64,000 bases of DNA from Archilochus colubris (lineage: Eukaryota > Chordata > Aves > Apodiformes > Trochilidae), in contig CM041090.1 of the NCBI GenBank assembly GCA_023079485.1, forward strand, positions 2,647,180 to 2,711,179, read 5' to 3'. The notes beneath the pieces were generated by a model that was not told the DNA's origin, searched no databases, and worked only from the letters and a program-made list of their open reading frames with translations. Positions 50,801 through 63,009 of this stretch are shown here, in pieces; position 1 is the first letter of the stretch, and each line of letters begins with the position of its first letter. The translations under genes were made by a program, and so were the position numbers.

Positions 50801-52107
50801 CATTTGATACTTTATTTAAGGCACCTTTCCTCTACCAGGCAGCTGAAATATGTCAGAATCTTTCAGTAGAAATGATTGAAAGTCAGATTTTTTTTTCCCA
50901 CTGGAAGTCTTGCTGCTTCAAAGATGGGTTTTTGATTTGACTTAGAAACTTAGGAATTCTAAAAAATAAAATAAACAATATTTAAAAAAAACCCCTTATT
51001 TAATCTGCAGTTTCTCACGGATGAGTAACAGATGGTTTTAGTGATTTTAAAAATATTTAATTTAATAACTATTAATATTAATAGTGGTACTAAATACTTC
51101 TGCAGTTATGAATTGAGTGCTGTTGCACAAAAGCAATGTGAAATTATTCTACAATGAAAAAATCAGACTTGGCAATTTTAAGATAAATGTTTACATGTTT
51201 TGGAAAAATCCCATGCACTTATTTGTGTTAAAGCTTATGTGAGTTTCAAACATAAATTAATTTGAGACAGCAATTTGGCTAAAAACATTTCAGTGGAGGT
51301 GGTGGGAGTTGGAATGCTGCTGTTTAGATGTTCAGATCACTCCACTTGCTGCTGCCAAACCCCCATTATGGATTTTAGGACTAGAGAAAGTAACAGAAGG
51401 TATCAGTAGTTGCAATATTATATTAGATATTCTATAGTTTGTGAGGGTTGCAACCACCCCAGAATGTCCTTCTGTGTATAGTTATTAAACACTTACAGTA
51501 GGGGATAACTATTTCTGGTGGGGGGGATCAGCCTATGACAAAATGTTTGAGGCATCTCCTCACTTCTGAATCACTGTGGAGTTAAAAAAAAACAAAACAG
51601 AACTTAATGTGGCACAGAACAAGTGCATAATTTGTGCTTTTGAAATCAGTGGGAGGTGGAGCTATGAGTCAATCTTTATTGCTCTTCTTCCCTTCCTCAG
51701 TTATTTGGAAAATAGTGTGGTCCTGGAGCACCTGCCAGCTGTGAGACATAGAGACTGGACCATTATAGTGTTGCCTTTTGGGAAACAGAGCTACTAATGG
51801 GATCATCAGCCTGTTCTCCTCTGGTAAGAGAAAATCAGAAGTGGGGCAGGATGATGTGTTTTGCTGGTTGAGATTCATCAAAATCAAATGCTTGAGGAAT
51901 TTCCATGCTTAAATATCAAATCAGATTTATTAGTAAAAGCAGAAGAAAAGGTCTTGGTGAGATGCAGGTGAATGACTTCCATGAGGAGGAGGAATGGCAG
52001 GGGTCCTCTACTGCTGCTATGGCAAATCTGGGTAGAGAAACTGAAAAATAGGTCTTGTTGACTGCTGGGTTTCATTGCTTATCCCTCTCTTGGCTTCTTG
52101 TCCCCAG
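47885..52107. other. Intergenic DNA
   Basis: Apart from the LTR fragment at 48.1-48.3 kb, no gene or repeat family was recognised. A perfect 18-bp tandem duplication (CTCCTGAGTAATTCAGGC) lies near 49087-49124. The part 49960-50230 is somewhat GC-richer without visible exon structure. The promoter of the PLA2G4E-like gene may lie in this stretch. Confidence 0.4.
48131..48312 (+). mobile_element. ERVL-type LTR, 3' fragment
   Basis: Resembles the last ~180 bp of the LTR at 58.6-59.1 kb: GAGTTTCCTTGATTTTGC, GGGGAGTGAGTGAGGAG, and an end like CTGGAGTGAACCCAACACA. It is diverged and lacks the 5' part. Confidence 0.6.
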
Positions 52108-52191
52108 GATCAGTTCATCCAGGCAAACCCACAGAGGAAGATTGGAATCAGAAGGAAAAATCATGAAAGATTGCACAGTGCTGAAGATGAG
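52108..52191 (+). CDS. Possible upstream exon of the PLA2G4E-like gene
   Basis: A strong pyrimidine tract and TCCCCAG precede an 84-nt segment that is open throughout (DQFIQANPQRKIG...HSAEDE) and followed by GTACTG. It is in phase 0 at both ends and would splice to exon 54511-54583. Its charged, low-complexity sequence would suit the weakly conserved N-terminal extension of PLA2G4E, but I cannot match it residue by residue. It could be chance. Confidence 0.35.
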
Positions 52192-54510
52192 GTACTGGGG
52201 AGAGGGCAGCATCTGGGTTGCAGGGATGGGGCTGTGGGGTATGAACAGTGGCTGTGCTACCTGCAGACTACCATCAGCCTGTCCCATCTCTTCCCTGAGC
52301 TTTACTGTCATTATTAGAGGTAATATTTCTGACAGTTAGTTAAGGTGATCTTTGTTTTTTCTGTGAGTGTGCTCTATGAGGAAAACATCCTCTATGACTT
52401 TAGGGTTGGGAAGGGGAGTGATGAACTTGTGGTTTAGATGCTGGGCAGGAACTAGGAGAGCTGGATTTCAGTCTTGGTTTACTGTGACCTCACTCTCTGA
52501 TGGTAGTCATACCTCATAAAACCCAAAACTCTGTCTTCAAATTGTTTTGCCTTTGCCTTATAGAAGCAGAGGATCAGATAAATTGTATTATTTGGTCTCA
52601 GGCACTGAAAATAATACTGAACACTAAATTTTTATGAAACTGAACTGGTAAAAGATGTTGGAATGTGGTATATACTGGATATGTAATTAAATTATTTCCT
52701 TTTCTGAGTAATGTCTAGTTTAAAATGATAGCTAAAAACACCAAGATTTTTAAAATTAAACAGTGTGAGGGGTTTCTTTTCTCCTGAGTTTTCTTGAATC
52801 TCCTCCCTGGCTGTATTCAGTGCAGAAGTAGGAGACTAAAACTTGGCTAGATCTAGGGAAGCAGTGGACTCACTACTTCCTAGCACTGTGGGATAATAAT
52901 TGGGTTTGTGTCTATTTTCTTAATCCTTTTGGGTTGGGATTTTTCCCGTGGGCTCTAAATAGGATCTAGCTTGTTGACTTAAGGTTTTTAACATGGTTAT
53001 TCTGCACCAGTCAGGAGACTGGTTTAACAAAGTGAGAGGTAAACCAGAAGGTGCTAAGGAGAGAGTTTCTCAGAAATCATGATGCTCTGAAGGTCTAATT
53101 GCTCCTTTCAATTTAATTACTAGAGCTACTGCTTCTGTACATAGTATTTTACTTCTGATGTTTTCAAGATTGCCTTTTTTGTCCTATAACTAAATATAGG
53201 GTTGTGTGTAGGTGTGATGAGGAGTGAGAGGGAGAAAACAAACAAAAAAATAAAGGAGAATTTTGTGCAGCTTTCAAGATATTCCACTGTAGAGCCCTAT
53301 GCTATGGGATATCAATGTATGGCTATATCTTGGTGTTTCTCCTTGGTAAATCAATGAGGTCAGCCTAGGGTTTTGCCATGGAAACACATTTTCAAAGCAA
53401 TTTATTATTCCAAAGTCCTGAATCAGTTATGGCAATCAATCACCTGTTTGTGCTTTTTTGTTGTTGTTGTGTGTATGTGCATTCATCTGCAATACCAACT
53501 TCTATCCATGCATCTTTGGTGTAATTGCATCATCCAACACACACTGGCAATTTTACTGTCATCCTATCAGACAGTTAATTCAGTTTGTGTGTGCAGCTTT
53601 CCATTTTCCAACATTGCTTGGAGGCTCTGTGATTTATGCTTTCTTCAGCTCTGCTTTTCCTCCAGCTCTTGCTTTATGTACATACATCAGTCCTCTATGT
53701 TCTGGTAGTGTGGTTTCATTTCCATTAATGTAGCCACTTTGTATGGATGACAGGCTATCTTCACTCAATGTCACACAGCCAAAAAAACCCCCAAAACAAA
53801 CAAAACAACAACAAAAAACCCCTAATCTCCCAGACTTCTCACAGCTGCTTCTGCCTTTTGTCATCTCAGATTTGTACTGATATTCTAGAGCTGCCTTACA
53901 GAGAGCTGTGCCTGTGTGTGAAATGTAAGAATGTGTGCCCCAAGACCAAACAGCTCTGCAGACCCATGCTGGGCTATTCACTTCCAGAACTGTTCTCTCC
54001 CTCTTAGTAATTTTTGTTTTTTTTTTTTTTCCTTTTAAGCATCATTTATTTTGGTATGGTGAGTATCCCATGGTCTCCAGGCTTGCACACTGGGAAGTGG
54101 TGTGCTGTAGGCTGTTGGAGTCAGTCAGCTGGAACTATGAGGAGCAAACTCTAGTTTGAAGGTAGCTGGATTTTACAGGGGCAGTTATTTGTGCAGGCTA
54201 TCTCAGGGTTTATCATACTACTCCCTGCACTGAAACTTAACCTCCAAATCCTAAATCTGTAAAAAAACCCAAAAACTTAAACCCATCCTAAGCCCATCTC
54301 ACTGGAATCTGACATTACATGATACCAAGAAGGAAGTGCTTCTCAGGATTTGTCTCAAGCAGTTAAAATGAAAACATATTCAGTGCATTGATGTGAAAAT
54401 GGCCTCTGTTTACTTATTTCCAGGTGTCTTCCTCTTTGCTATGCAATAAGATGCTAGCTATATCTGAGTTATTTGCTGATAATTAAGGTGTTTTCCAACT
54501 TGTTCTGCAG

Positions 54511-57500
54511 GCAGAAGTGCCTCGGTTGTGCTGGCTTACTGTGAAAATTATAAACATGAGGAATCTCCACAATGCAGACCTGTGTAAGTATCAATGACAG
54601 CATGTTTATAGGTCAGCAAGAAAGTCTCACTCAGACCTGGATTTAATGCTCTTACACACCTGCTGCTAAGATTATAGAAGTGCCTCAGGTTTTGTAGCTG
54701 AAGAAGTTGTATGTAGTGTCATTTCTATCTAGACTCAATTACAAAAATGGGGAAAATTTTAAGAAAAAAATGAAATTCTGTGTTAGGAAAGAAGTTACTC
54801 TCTTCACTGACTGCTCCATGGGATTTCTAATTCCCTAACTCTTCTATGCCTCTTTATCTGCCCACTTCCTTTTGAAAAGGAGCACTTTTGTGAAAGATGT
54901 AGGAAAAATCAATAGTTGTGTTGGGTGCTGCTGTGTTTGTCTCTTCATTGCTGGTTCATTGTGAATGGCTTGTACATTACAAATAGGATTAGGTGAAAAA
55001 AAAATCCTCAAAACAAAATTCTTACTTGATTTCCTGTACTTTGAGAAATAAAATAATTTATGAAGTTACTTTCAGCCTGGCAATTGTCTGAAAATAGAAG
55101 CAAATAAAAAATGATGTTAATGTTTAAAATTCACTTTTTTTTGGGAATTGACATAAATATACATAGAGGAGTTAAACTTTCTAAATTAAGAGTTATTTTC
55201 CTTTGTGTCCAATGAAGTATTTAGAACTCCTCAGAGGTTAATGCTTTTCTCCCTGAGTGGGCAAAACACATAATAAAAATATATGTAGTATATAAATTAT
55301 GTATATATAATATAAGTAATAAAAATAAGTACTGCTGTACTAACCATATACACCTTTTTGTTAACATAGTGAGCCTAACTGATTGCTATGTGAAGCTGTG
55401 GCTTCCAACAGCTTCGTGTGAAGAAGCCCAGACAAGAACTGTGTGCAACTGCAGGAACCCTGTCTGGAATGAAACCTTCCACTTCATGATACAAAGTCAA
55501 GTAAAGGTAGGATCTGTACTCTGAGATCTCACTCTGAGAGTGAGCAGACATTTCCTAAAGGGGGAGGGACATCTGCACCTCCTGTGTGCAGACTCTTTGA
55601 GAGCCTTGAGGCTTGCACAGAGCCTTGAACTCTGTTATGCTAAGGATAGCAAAGAAAAGATGAAGAAGGCATCAGAGACAGCATGAGTGATGCTATTACC
55701 TGCCCCAAAGTAAATATGCAAACTTTGGTGTGGGTTCTCTGGTACCTGTCTGGTCTCCATCATCCTCAAAGCACTAGGACCCTAGGAACTGGAGGGGAGA
55801 TTTTATAAACCCTTCAGAGGTTTAGTAATATTTTCTTACATTCAACCATGAAGGCATTTTTTCTGTATGTTGCCATGAGCTTGTAATTTCTGCTTTATAC
55901 AGTAGCAATGACAGCATTTGTGAATTAGGAGGTATCATATTTTAATGTTTTTTTTAAATCAAAGAAAACCCAACCCACCCTTTAATACCAACTACTCCAT
56001 CACTAAATGAGCCAGCAGTGTGCCCAGGTGGCCAAGAAAGCCAATGGCATCCTGGCCTGTATCCGGAACAGCGTGGCCAGCAGGTCCAAGGAAGTGATTC
56101 TGCCCCTCTACTCAGCCCTGGTGAGGCCACATCTCGAGTCCTGTGTCCAGTTCTGGGCCCCCCAGTTCAGGGAGGATATCGAGGTCCTGGAGCAGGTCCA
56201 AAAGGGCAACCAGGCTGGTGAAGGGACTCGAGCACAGACCCTATGAGGAGAGGCTGAGGGAGCTGGGGGTGTTCAGGCTGGAGAAGAGGAGGCTCAGGGG
56301 AGACCTCATCACTCTCTACAACTCCCTGAAAGGAGGTTGGAGCCAGGGGGGAGTTGGGCTCTTCTGCCAGATGACTTTCAACAAGACAAGAGGGCAGGGT
56401 CTTAAGTTTGCCAGGGGAGGTTTAGGTTAGATATTAGAAAGAATTTCTTTACGGAGAGGGTGATCAGGCATTGGAATGGGCTGCCCAGGGAAGTAGTGGA
56501 TTCTCCGTGTCTGGAGATATTTAAAAAGAGCCTGGATGTGGCACTCAGTGCCATGGGCTGGGAACCGCAACGGTGGTTCAAGGGTTGGACTCGATGATCT
56601 CTGAGGTCCCTTCCAACCCAGCCAATTCTATGATTCTATGATTCTAAATAAGCATATATTGAAAAGCCTATTAGGCCACAAGAAACCAAACTTACGTCTA
56701 ATTTAGAGACTTCAGAATTACAGGATCATGCCTGTCCCATGGTTTTAATGAGCATAAGCTTGAAAGGGTTATGGATCATCTGGCATAAAGCTGAGTGCAA
56801 GTGATATGGGATCTAGACACAGGGTCAGTTTTCTATGGCTTGATAGTCCTGTTCCTTCTTGTACTGCTGTGTGCAGTCTGAGCTCTGGAGAAATGCAAGG
56901 GAAATCACTGCAATTTAATTTAAGTATTTTAACAAGGTGAAATGTACTTTACCTTCCATTTGTGAAGGGCTAGGAGTTTGCCCTCTGTTGTTAATTTCTG
57001 CTGAAATTTCCAAAGATTTTGCATCCACAGACCAAGGACTGTTATAACAGCATGTGTACTCTCTATTCTGCCTGTGGCATAGTCACATCATGCCTGTCAC
57101 TTTCACTGCCTTTCCTTTGAGCTCTTGTTCATTGCCAGATCTGAGGATTTTACTCTTCCAGGGTTACTCCCTGAGCTTGCTGCACCCATCTCAGCTCCAT
57201 GCTATTGTAGGAGTCCAAATAAAGCACCACGGTGGCTGCATTCTGACTCACTCCAGACCCTCCTTTTGGGCTCAGTAGTCCCAGAATATGGCATTTACAT
57301 CTTTCTTCTTTGTCTTACTTCTAAGAACATCCTGGAGCTGACAGTTTGTGATGAGGACACTTTCACACCAGATGACAAGCTTTTGACTGTTCGCTTCGAT
57401 GTAGCTAAAATCCAGCCTGGAGAAAAAGTTCACCTGAATTTTGAGTTGAATTCAGAGGTAAGAAGTAAAAAGAAGATTGAAAGAAAGTGGATAAATAAAA

Positions 57501-60500
57501 TAATGCTCTTGATCAGAATTTTGCAACAAGTTACTACCTATATTGAACACCAGAGTTGTTCTTGAATGCAAAGATGCTAAAAAACCTGATTCAAGCATAA
57601 AGTATGATGCCCGGGATTTAGGAGGGGGCAGAAACAGTCACTCCTCTCTTGTGATTGTAATTAGATGTAAAATGGCTCTCCTATTCAGAATATTGTATTT
57701 TTGAGGTTTCAAAACTGTTATTTGAACAAAAGCAAAGACACCAAGAGGCAATAATGAAAAAGGTGATGTCCTTGTTGCTGTGTAGGAGACTGATAGAGCA
57801 GGAGTGGGTACAACTCTGGATCCCCTTTCTGGGCAACTGGAGAAATCTCATCCATCTTTTAAGAGAGAAAATATGTACTCAGATTACTTTCTGCAAAGTA
57901 TAACACTGTCTCTTTGTAGTAATGAAACTCCAGGGACTTTTCATGCTTCTGGCAAGGGCTTGAGTTTACAGTTCCTAGGGACTGTGTGTGCTCTGCTTAT
58001 GTCTAAATCACTGTGTCAAACAGGCTGTCTGGAAAAAACTCTTGCCTGCTACCTAGTCTTCTAGAAAGCCAGTTTTTATTAAATATTTCAGTATACTTTT
58101 TGCAGATGGCTATGGCCTTCCTCAGAATAAGGCTCATGTGACTGAGATGATTTGAGGTGTGTTTTGAGCTGTGAGTTTGCTCTGAGGCATGTACCCTTTG
58201 GCTTAGCAATGTGGAAGTTGGGGAAGATAAGGCAAGGTGAGCTGAGTTCCAGGAATGTTTTGGTCAAGCTGTCTTTATTTGAGTCACAAATCCCACCCAG
58301 ATGCCCATGAGACATCACAAATTATGGTCTGTACATGGGTTTTTAGAACAGTTAGGGTTATTTTTTTTTTTAAGTGACTTAGTAATGGAACATACTGGAC
58401 AACCTTAATAATAGGCAGTAATGCCACCTCTGCCCATAATGACTTCTTTCATCTACCAAGATATCTCAAAAGAAGGGCTGAGGAAGCTAGATAGGTCATG
58501 TCAGAGCATCAGGATTGCTTCCTGCTCTGCCCCTTGCTAACTGTGTGGTTTAACAAGTGGTTCTGGTTTTGGCTTGGGTAGAGTTAATTTTATTCATAGT
58601 AGCTTGTATGGGGTTGTGTTTTGGATCTGTGCTGGAAACAGTTTGAGTAAAGCAGAGGTGTTTTCACTATTGCTGAGCAGTGCTCACACAGTCAAAGCCT
58701 TTTCTGCTTCTCCCTCCATCCCACCAGTGAGCAGGCTGAGGGATCACAAGGAGCTGGGAGGGGATGCAGCTGGGACAGCTGACCAAAGGGATTTATCACA
58801 CCATAGGGCGTCATGCTCATCATATAAAGCTGGGAAAGAATAAGGAAAGGTGCTTGGAGTGTTGGCATTTTTCATTCCAAGTAACCATCATGATGATGGT
58901 GCTCTGCTGCTTTGGAAATGGCTGAACATCTTCCTGCTAATTGGTAGTGGTGGATATATTCCTTGTTTTGCTTTGCTTATAAGGCTCTTTTTGTCTCAAC
59001 CCATGAGTTTTCTTGGTTTTGCTTTTCTGATTCTCTCCCTCATCCAGGGAGGAGTGAGGGAGCAGCTGTGTGGGGCTTAGTGACTGTCTGGGGTTAAATC
59101 TCAGCATATCTTCCTATTGCTTTGCTCCAGGTTTTTCACCCACAAGACTGTGAATGTGCTTAATATAAATTTAATTTGTGTGAGCATTTGTACAACAGCA
59201 TTAAGAAGGATGAGAACACAAGACAAACAAAAGTAGGCAAATGTTACAAGTCAGGGTCTCCTGAACATTGTTTCTGCTTTTTTTTTTTTTTTTTTTTTTT
59301 TTGTCAATGTTGGAACAGAATCAGTGAGACCAGTCACAATCTGATACTTTATAAAGTCTGTCTTGTATCTTTGTAAATTGATTTTCTAAAATCCATCCCT
59401 CAGACTTCTGTTACAAAGTGTTGCAACCATCTTATATGAAACAGACTTTGGGAGAAATAAGCAAGCAGAACCATCTGCTGCTCGGTTCCATGCCACAGAT
59501 ACAGCTGGCAGGGAAGTCACCCGAGATGTCTCATTTACTGACATGAACTTGTAAATACAAAAATACTTTCCACCTCCCTGTAGTGATGATTTTACCTCAG
59601 CACCTACTTTATCAGACTTGACATGATTTTCAGTCTCCTCACACTTCCCTGGATTGGCTGTATCCCATACAGACTGATCCAGCAAATGGTTGCAGTAAAG
59701 TAGTACAGTCCTTGTTATGTTGTTGATGTTACTTTTTTCTTCTTTTTCTGTTCCCTTTTACTCTTCCTCCTTTTCCATCTTGCTTTGTCCTTTGTGAGTT
59801 CTTTCCCTCATTCCCCATTCACAGCTTCAGTCTTCCCTCTTTTCCCTTTACCCTGGCAATCTCTGTTTTCCAAGTTGGTCTCTTCTTTGACCTCTTCTTT
59901 ATGTTATTACAATACTCTGCAAATTCCTTTGCTTTAACCCAGATATACCTTGGTGCATTTATTCTCAGCTATGTTCTCCTACATCATTCATCTGTTTTAT
60001 CTTCCTTCCTGGGGAGTGATTTACCCATGGATCATCCAACTAATAAATAAAAAGACCTTCACCCCCTATTGCATGATACTGACTGTCCTCTTCCCTTTCT
60101 GGGGACAGTTGGTTTGTAAAGAGTAGAATGGTGGAGAGGCATGAAATGAAAGGGTGGCCAAAGAAGGCTCCATCCATTTATATTATGATGGTAGAGGGCA
60201 TGGGAATACCAGAACCTGACAAGGGAAGGTTGTGCAAAATCATCAGAGCTCTGTCAAGGAAAAAATGTATCCGTTCTTTTTTCTTAAATGAAAAATAAAT
60301 CTTACTTTCAGAGACAGGAAGAACTAGGAGTGGAATTTCTACTGGAGAACATGTGAGTAAAGCCTAAGTGTCATTAGAAAGCTTCACTTTTGAAGAGGGG
60401 TAATGCAGCACTGGGGAAATGGCTACATGTACCTGTGATTGTACATCCCATCTCAGCATCTTCCCCAGGGTTGCTTTTCTGTCCTGAATCGGGTGAAACC

Positions 60501-63009
60501 CCTCCTTGAGTGACACTGTCACTTACTATTTGTAGCTGAGGGTGGGTGTTTATGTTGTAATTCAATCTCAAGAGAGGTGATGCTGAGCAGGGGAGCTAAG
60601 AAAGAGGGATTGTCCCTGGGAGCTATAGGACTGGGACCTCGTGGGGAGCATGAGATGGAGGTCAAGGATGGAAGTGCTGATGGCACTTGGCAGCTGGAAA
60701 AACTGAGCTCAGATAACTGTTTCATGTAAAAGATTATTACTCCTACACTCACACTTAAATAAGTCCTTTTCTTTTTGCTTTTCAGTCCAGGTGTATCTGA
60801 AAACATCATTACTAATGGCGTACTAGTGGTAATTGTTTAATTATTTTATCCTTATGTTCTTATGCTAGGGCAAAACTGAAGGATCTAGTTGCAAGAACTA
60901 TGACTTTAGGCATAGCCTTCACCCTTTTTCAGATAAAAGACAGGTGTGATTGCAAAGTTTTCAATTTAATCATGGTTGTAGTGCATTCTGTAACTGGAGA
61001 GGCCCGGATCAGCACTCTGCCAGTGGGTGATGAAATGGCAGTATACAAGGAAACTTGGGCAGGGGGTGGAATCAAGTGTCAGTGCAGAGTTTATCACTGA
61101 GCATATATTTTGGAGCTAAAGTCCCTTTTCACACCATGACCAAAATACTGTGAGATGCTTCTGTGCTGCTACTTCCTTCTAAGGCAGTGCTCTCTTATGA
61201 AGTTTAAGCTTTATCCTAAAGGTCTGATAGTACAGGCCCAACTGTTGAGTGAGTGATTCTGCAGAGCTGTAGGCATCCTTCAGCTCACTGTTCTGTAAAC
61301 AAAAGTTAAAGCACAGTCAAGATGTGGAGAAAAATTCCATGTGTTAACTGCTGGGGATTGAATGGTAATTAAAAAAGTATTTAAAAGTATTGGTATTTAA
61401 ATACCAATGGTATTTAAAAGTAATGGGGCAGCTCCCTATCTTAGCTCCATTGGGCACAGTATTGCTTGTATGATTTATACAAGTTGAGAATCAGCTGCTG
61501 CAATGTCATGTTCACAGGACATCATGGCCAAGCCTGGTGTCTCCACAGGGCTCCTACATCCTCAGTGAGGATCCTGAACTTTTTCTGTGACCAGTGATTT
61601 TATTGCTTATCTCTTCCAGTCTCGGGAAGTTTGCTGCTTGGAAGTACAGGTGGATGAAATAAAAATGAAGATCCCTTACAGAAGTGAGGTTATTGATTTA
61701 AATCACTTGTCAGTGGTATGGAAGATGCAGCTAAATCTAGATAAATATGTGGTTCATTTTGTCCTCCTTCATTTGTATCAGGGCTGCTTGAGGCATTTCC
61801 TGAATTACCTACTTGCTAATAGTGAAAACCTCTGGAGATGATGGGATTATGCTTCTTAAGGGAAACTATGGACGTGGCTGAAGGCTCAGAAACATCACAG
61901 CAAATGTGATGGAATGGAAAATACCTGTGATGAGAACAGAAAGTAAAAGAGGAGAGACACACAACTATCAGGAGTGGAAATATTATGTGGTTAACTTGGG
62001 GGGTGTGAACAGTACCACTGGCCTAATACATCCTCTCTCTCCCTGGGCAGGGAAGAACTTGCAATGTTGCACCAGACTTTTGATGCCTTTTCACTGTGCT
62101 CCTTGTTCAAACTGATTATGGGGGAGGAAAAACACCATGGCCCCAATTGTTGACTGCACTAAGGCTGGAACTTGGGATATTTTATGTATGATTTTTCAGG
62201 GCCAGATGCAGGTAACATTTCTCTGTGGTTTGCTTCTTCTTAGGGAAAGATTTCACCTTCACAATGAAAGGATCCTATGAAGAAAAGCAGAATATTTCCA
62301 TAGGTCCTCACTGCAGCCAAGGAGGCAGCAAAACCACCATGTTCCACTACATCAAACACAGTCAACCCAGACTGCACGTGATGCTGCCAAAGGAGCGTTT
62401 TTGCTGTGGTGTATGTTTTGCTTGTGGGTGGACACGAAGGCTAAAGTAACTTTTGAGAGGGGCACAATGAATTAGCAAGATTTGTACCTACAGATTGTAA
62501 ATAACTTTTCCCTTATAACATTTTTTTCCCCACTTTAATGCAGCACAGCTCAGCTAGGAGGGAAGTGACTGTGCCTCTGCATTCTCTGGACTTGGAGAAG
62601 AAAGTTACAGTGATGAGAGTGAGTAACCTTTGACAGCATTTGGAATTATTTCAACAACTGTAAGCTGCAATACCTGGTCTGTTATTAATTTTTAAAATCA
62701 AATTGTTCTAGTTGAATATATGTATGTTCAGCTGTGCATACACTTGAAAGTATAGATATTGTTCAGGGAAAATGTAACATACTCAGACTTGCTGATTGCC
62801 TTGAAAGAAATTTAAAAGTCAAATCCTAGTGTTTGTGTGCTGAAGGCCTGAGAAGAGATCAAAGCTCTGTCACTGGTCTACATATATGAAAATTGCTAAT
62901 AGTGTAAAATTTGCTTTTGCAAACGTTCAATTCTGTTTAAAATTTATGGCATTTTCATTCTTAATTCTCAGGGTGAATCTTATGAGGTGTCTGTGAAGGA
63001 AGAAGATGG
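54511..63009 (+). CDS. PLA2G4E: PLA2G4E-like cytosolic phospholipase A2, C2 and linker exons (3' end outside window)
   Basis: Nine exons: 54511-54583, 55370-55506, 57326-57457, 60312-60352, 60786-60828, 61620-61683, 62244-62410, 62544-62618, 62972-63009 (770 nt, about 256 residues), all GT-AG with matching phases. The first three encode the C2 domain ([52 protein letters not shown]), with Asp residues in the calcium loops. Then come [43 protein letters not shown] and [13 protein letters not shown], in the order seen before the lipase domain. The wording (VSR-V-CLEV, GESYE) fits PLA2G4E better than F or D. PLA2G4E of mammals is a calcium-dependent N-acyltransferase making N-acyl-phosphatidylethanolamine; whether that holds here cannot be seen. 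The start codon is not identified, and the lipase exons lie beyond 64000. It is tandem with PLA2G4F. Confidence 0.82.
56006..56645 (+). repeat. CR1 LINE, 5'-truncated, sense
   Basis: In the PLA2G4E-like intron 55507-57325. It starts ATGAGCCAGCAGTGTGCCCAGG and ends TTCTATGATTCTATGATTCTA. Frames break near 56200 and 56400. It is the same subfamily as the copies at 16.3, 24.4 and 33.5 kb. Confidence 0.9.
58558..59106 (+). mobile_element. ERVL-type LTR, diverged
   Basis: In the PLA2G4E-like intron 57458-60311. It starts TGGTTCTGGTTTTGGCTTGGG (a decayed form of the usual TGTCCTGGTTTCAGCTGGG) and continues with AGAGTTAATTTT, GTTGTGTTTTGGATCTGTG, CATCCAGGGAGGAGTGAGGGAGCAGC and an end like GGGGTTAAATCTCAGCA. 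No target-site duplication was found. It is probably an old solo LTR. Confidence 0.75.
59278..59302. repeat. Poly(T) run of 25
   Basis: Uninterrupted T25 in an intron, with no LINE or retrocopy next to it that I can recognise. Confidence 0.9.
59728..59890 (+). repeat. Pyrimidine-rich tract
   Basis: About 160 bp made mostly of C and T on the + strand, in the same intron. It is not tandemly ordered. Confidence 0.6.

Noticed and set aside
53373..53733. Overlapping open frames before the PLA2G4E-like C2 exons
   Set aside because: No acceptor/donor in a phase that joins to 54511, and no similarity to the PLA2G4 N terminus.
59278..59302. T25 run as the tail of an antisense retrocopy
   Set aside because: Sequence to its right shows no processed gene or SINE, and no target-site duplication was seen.
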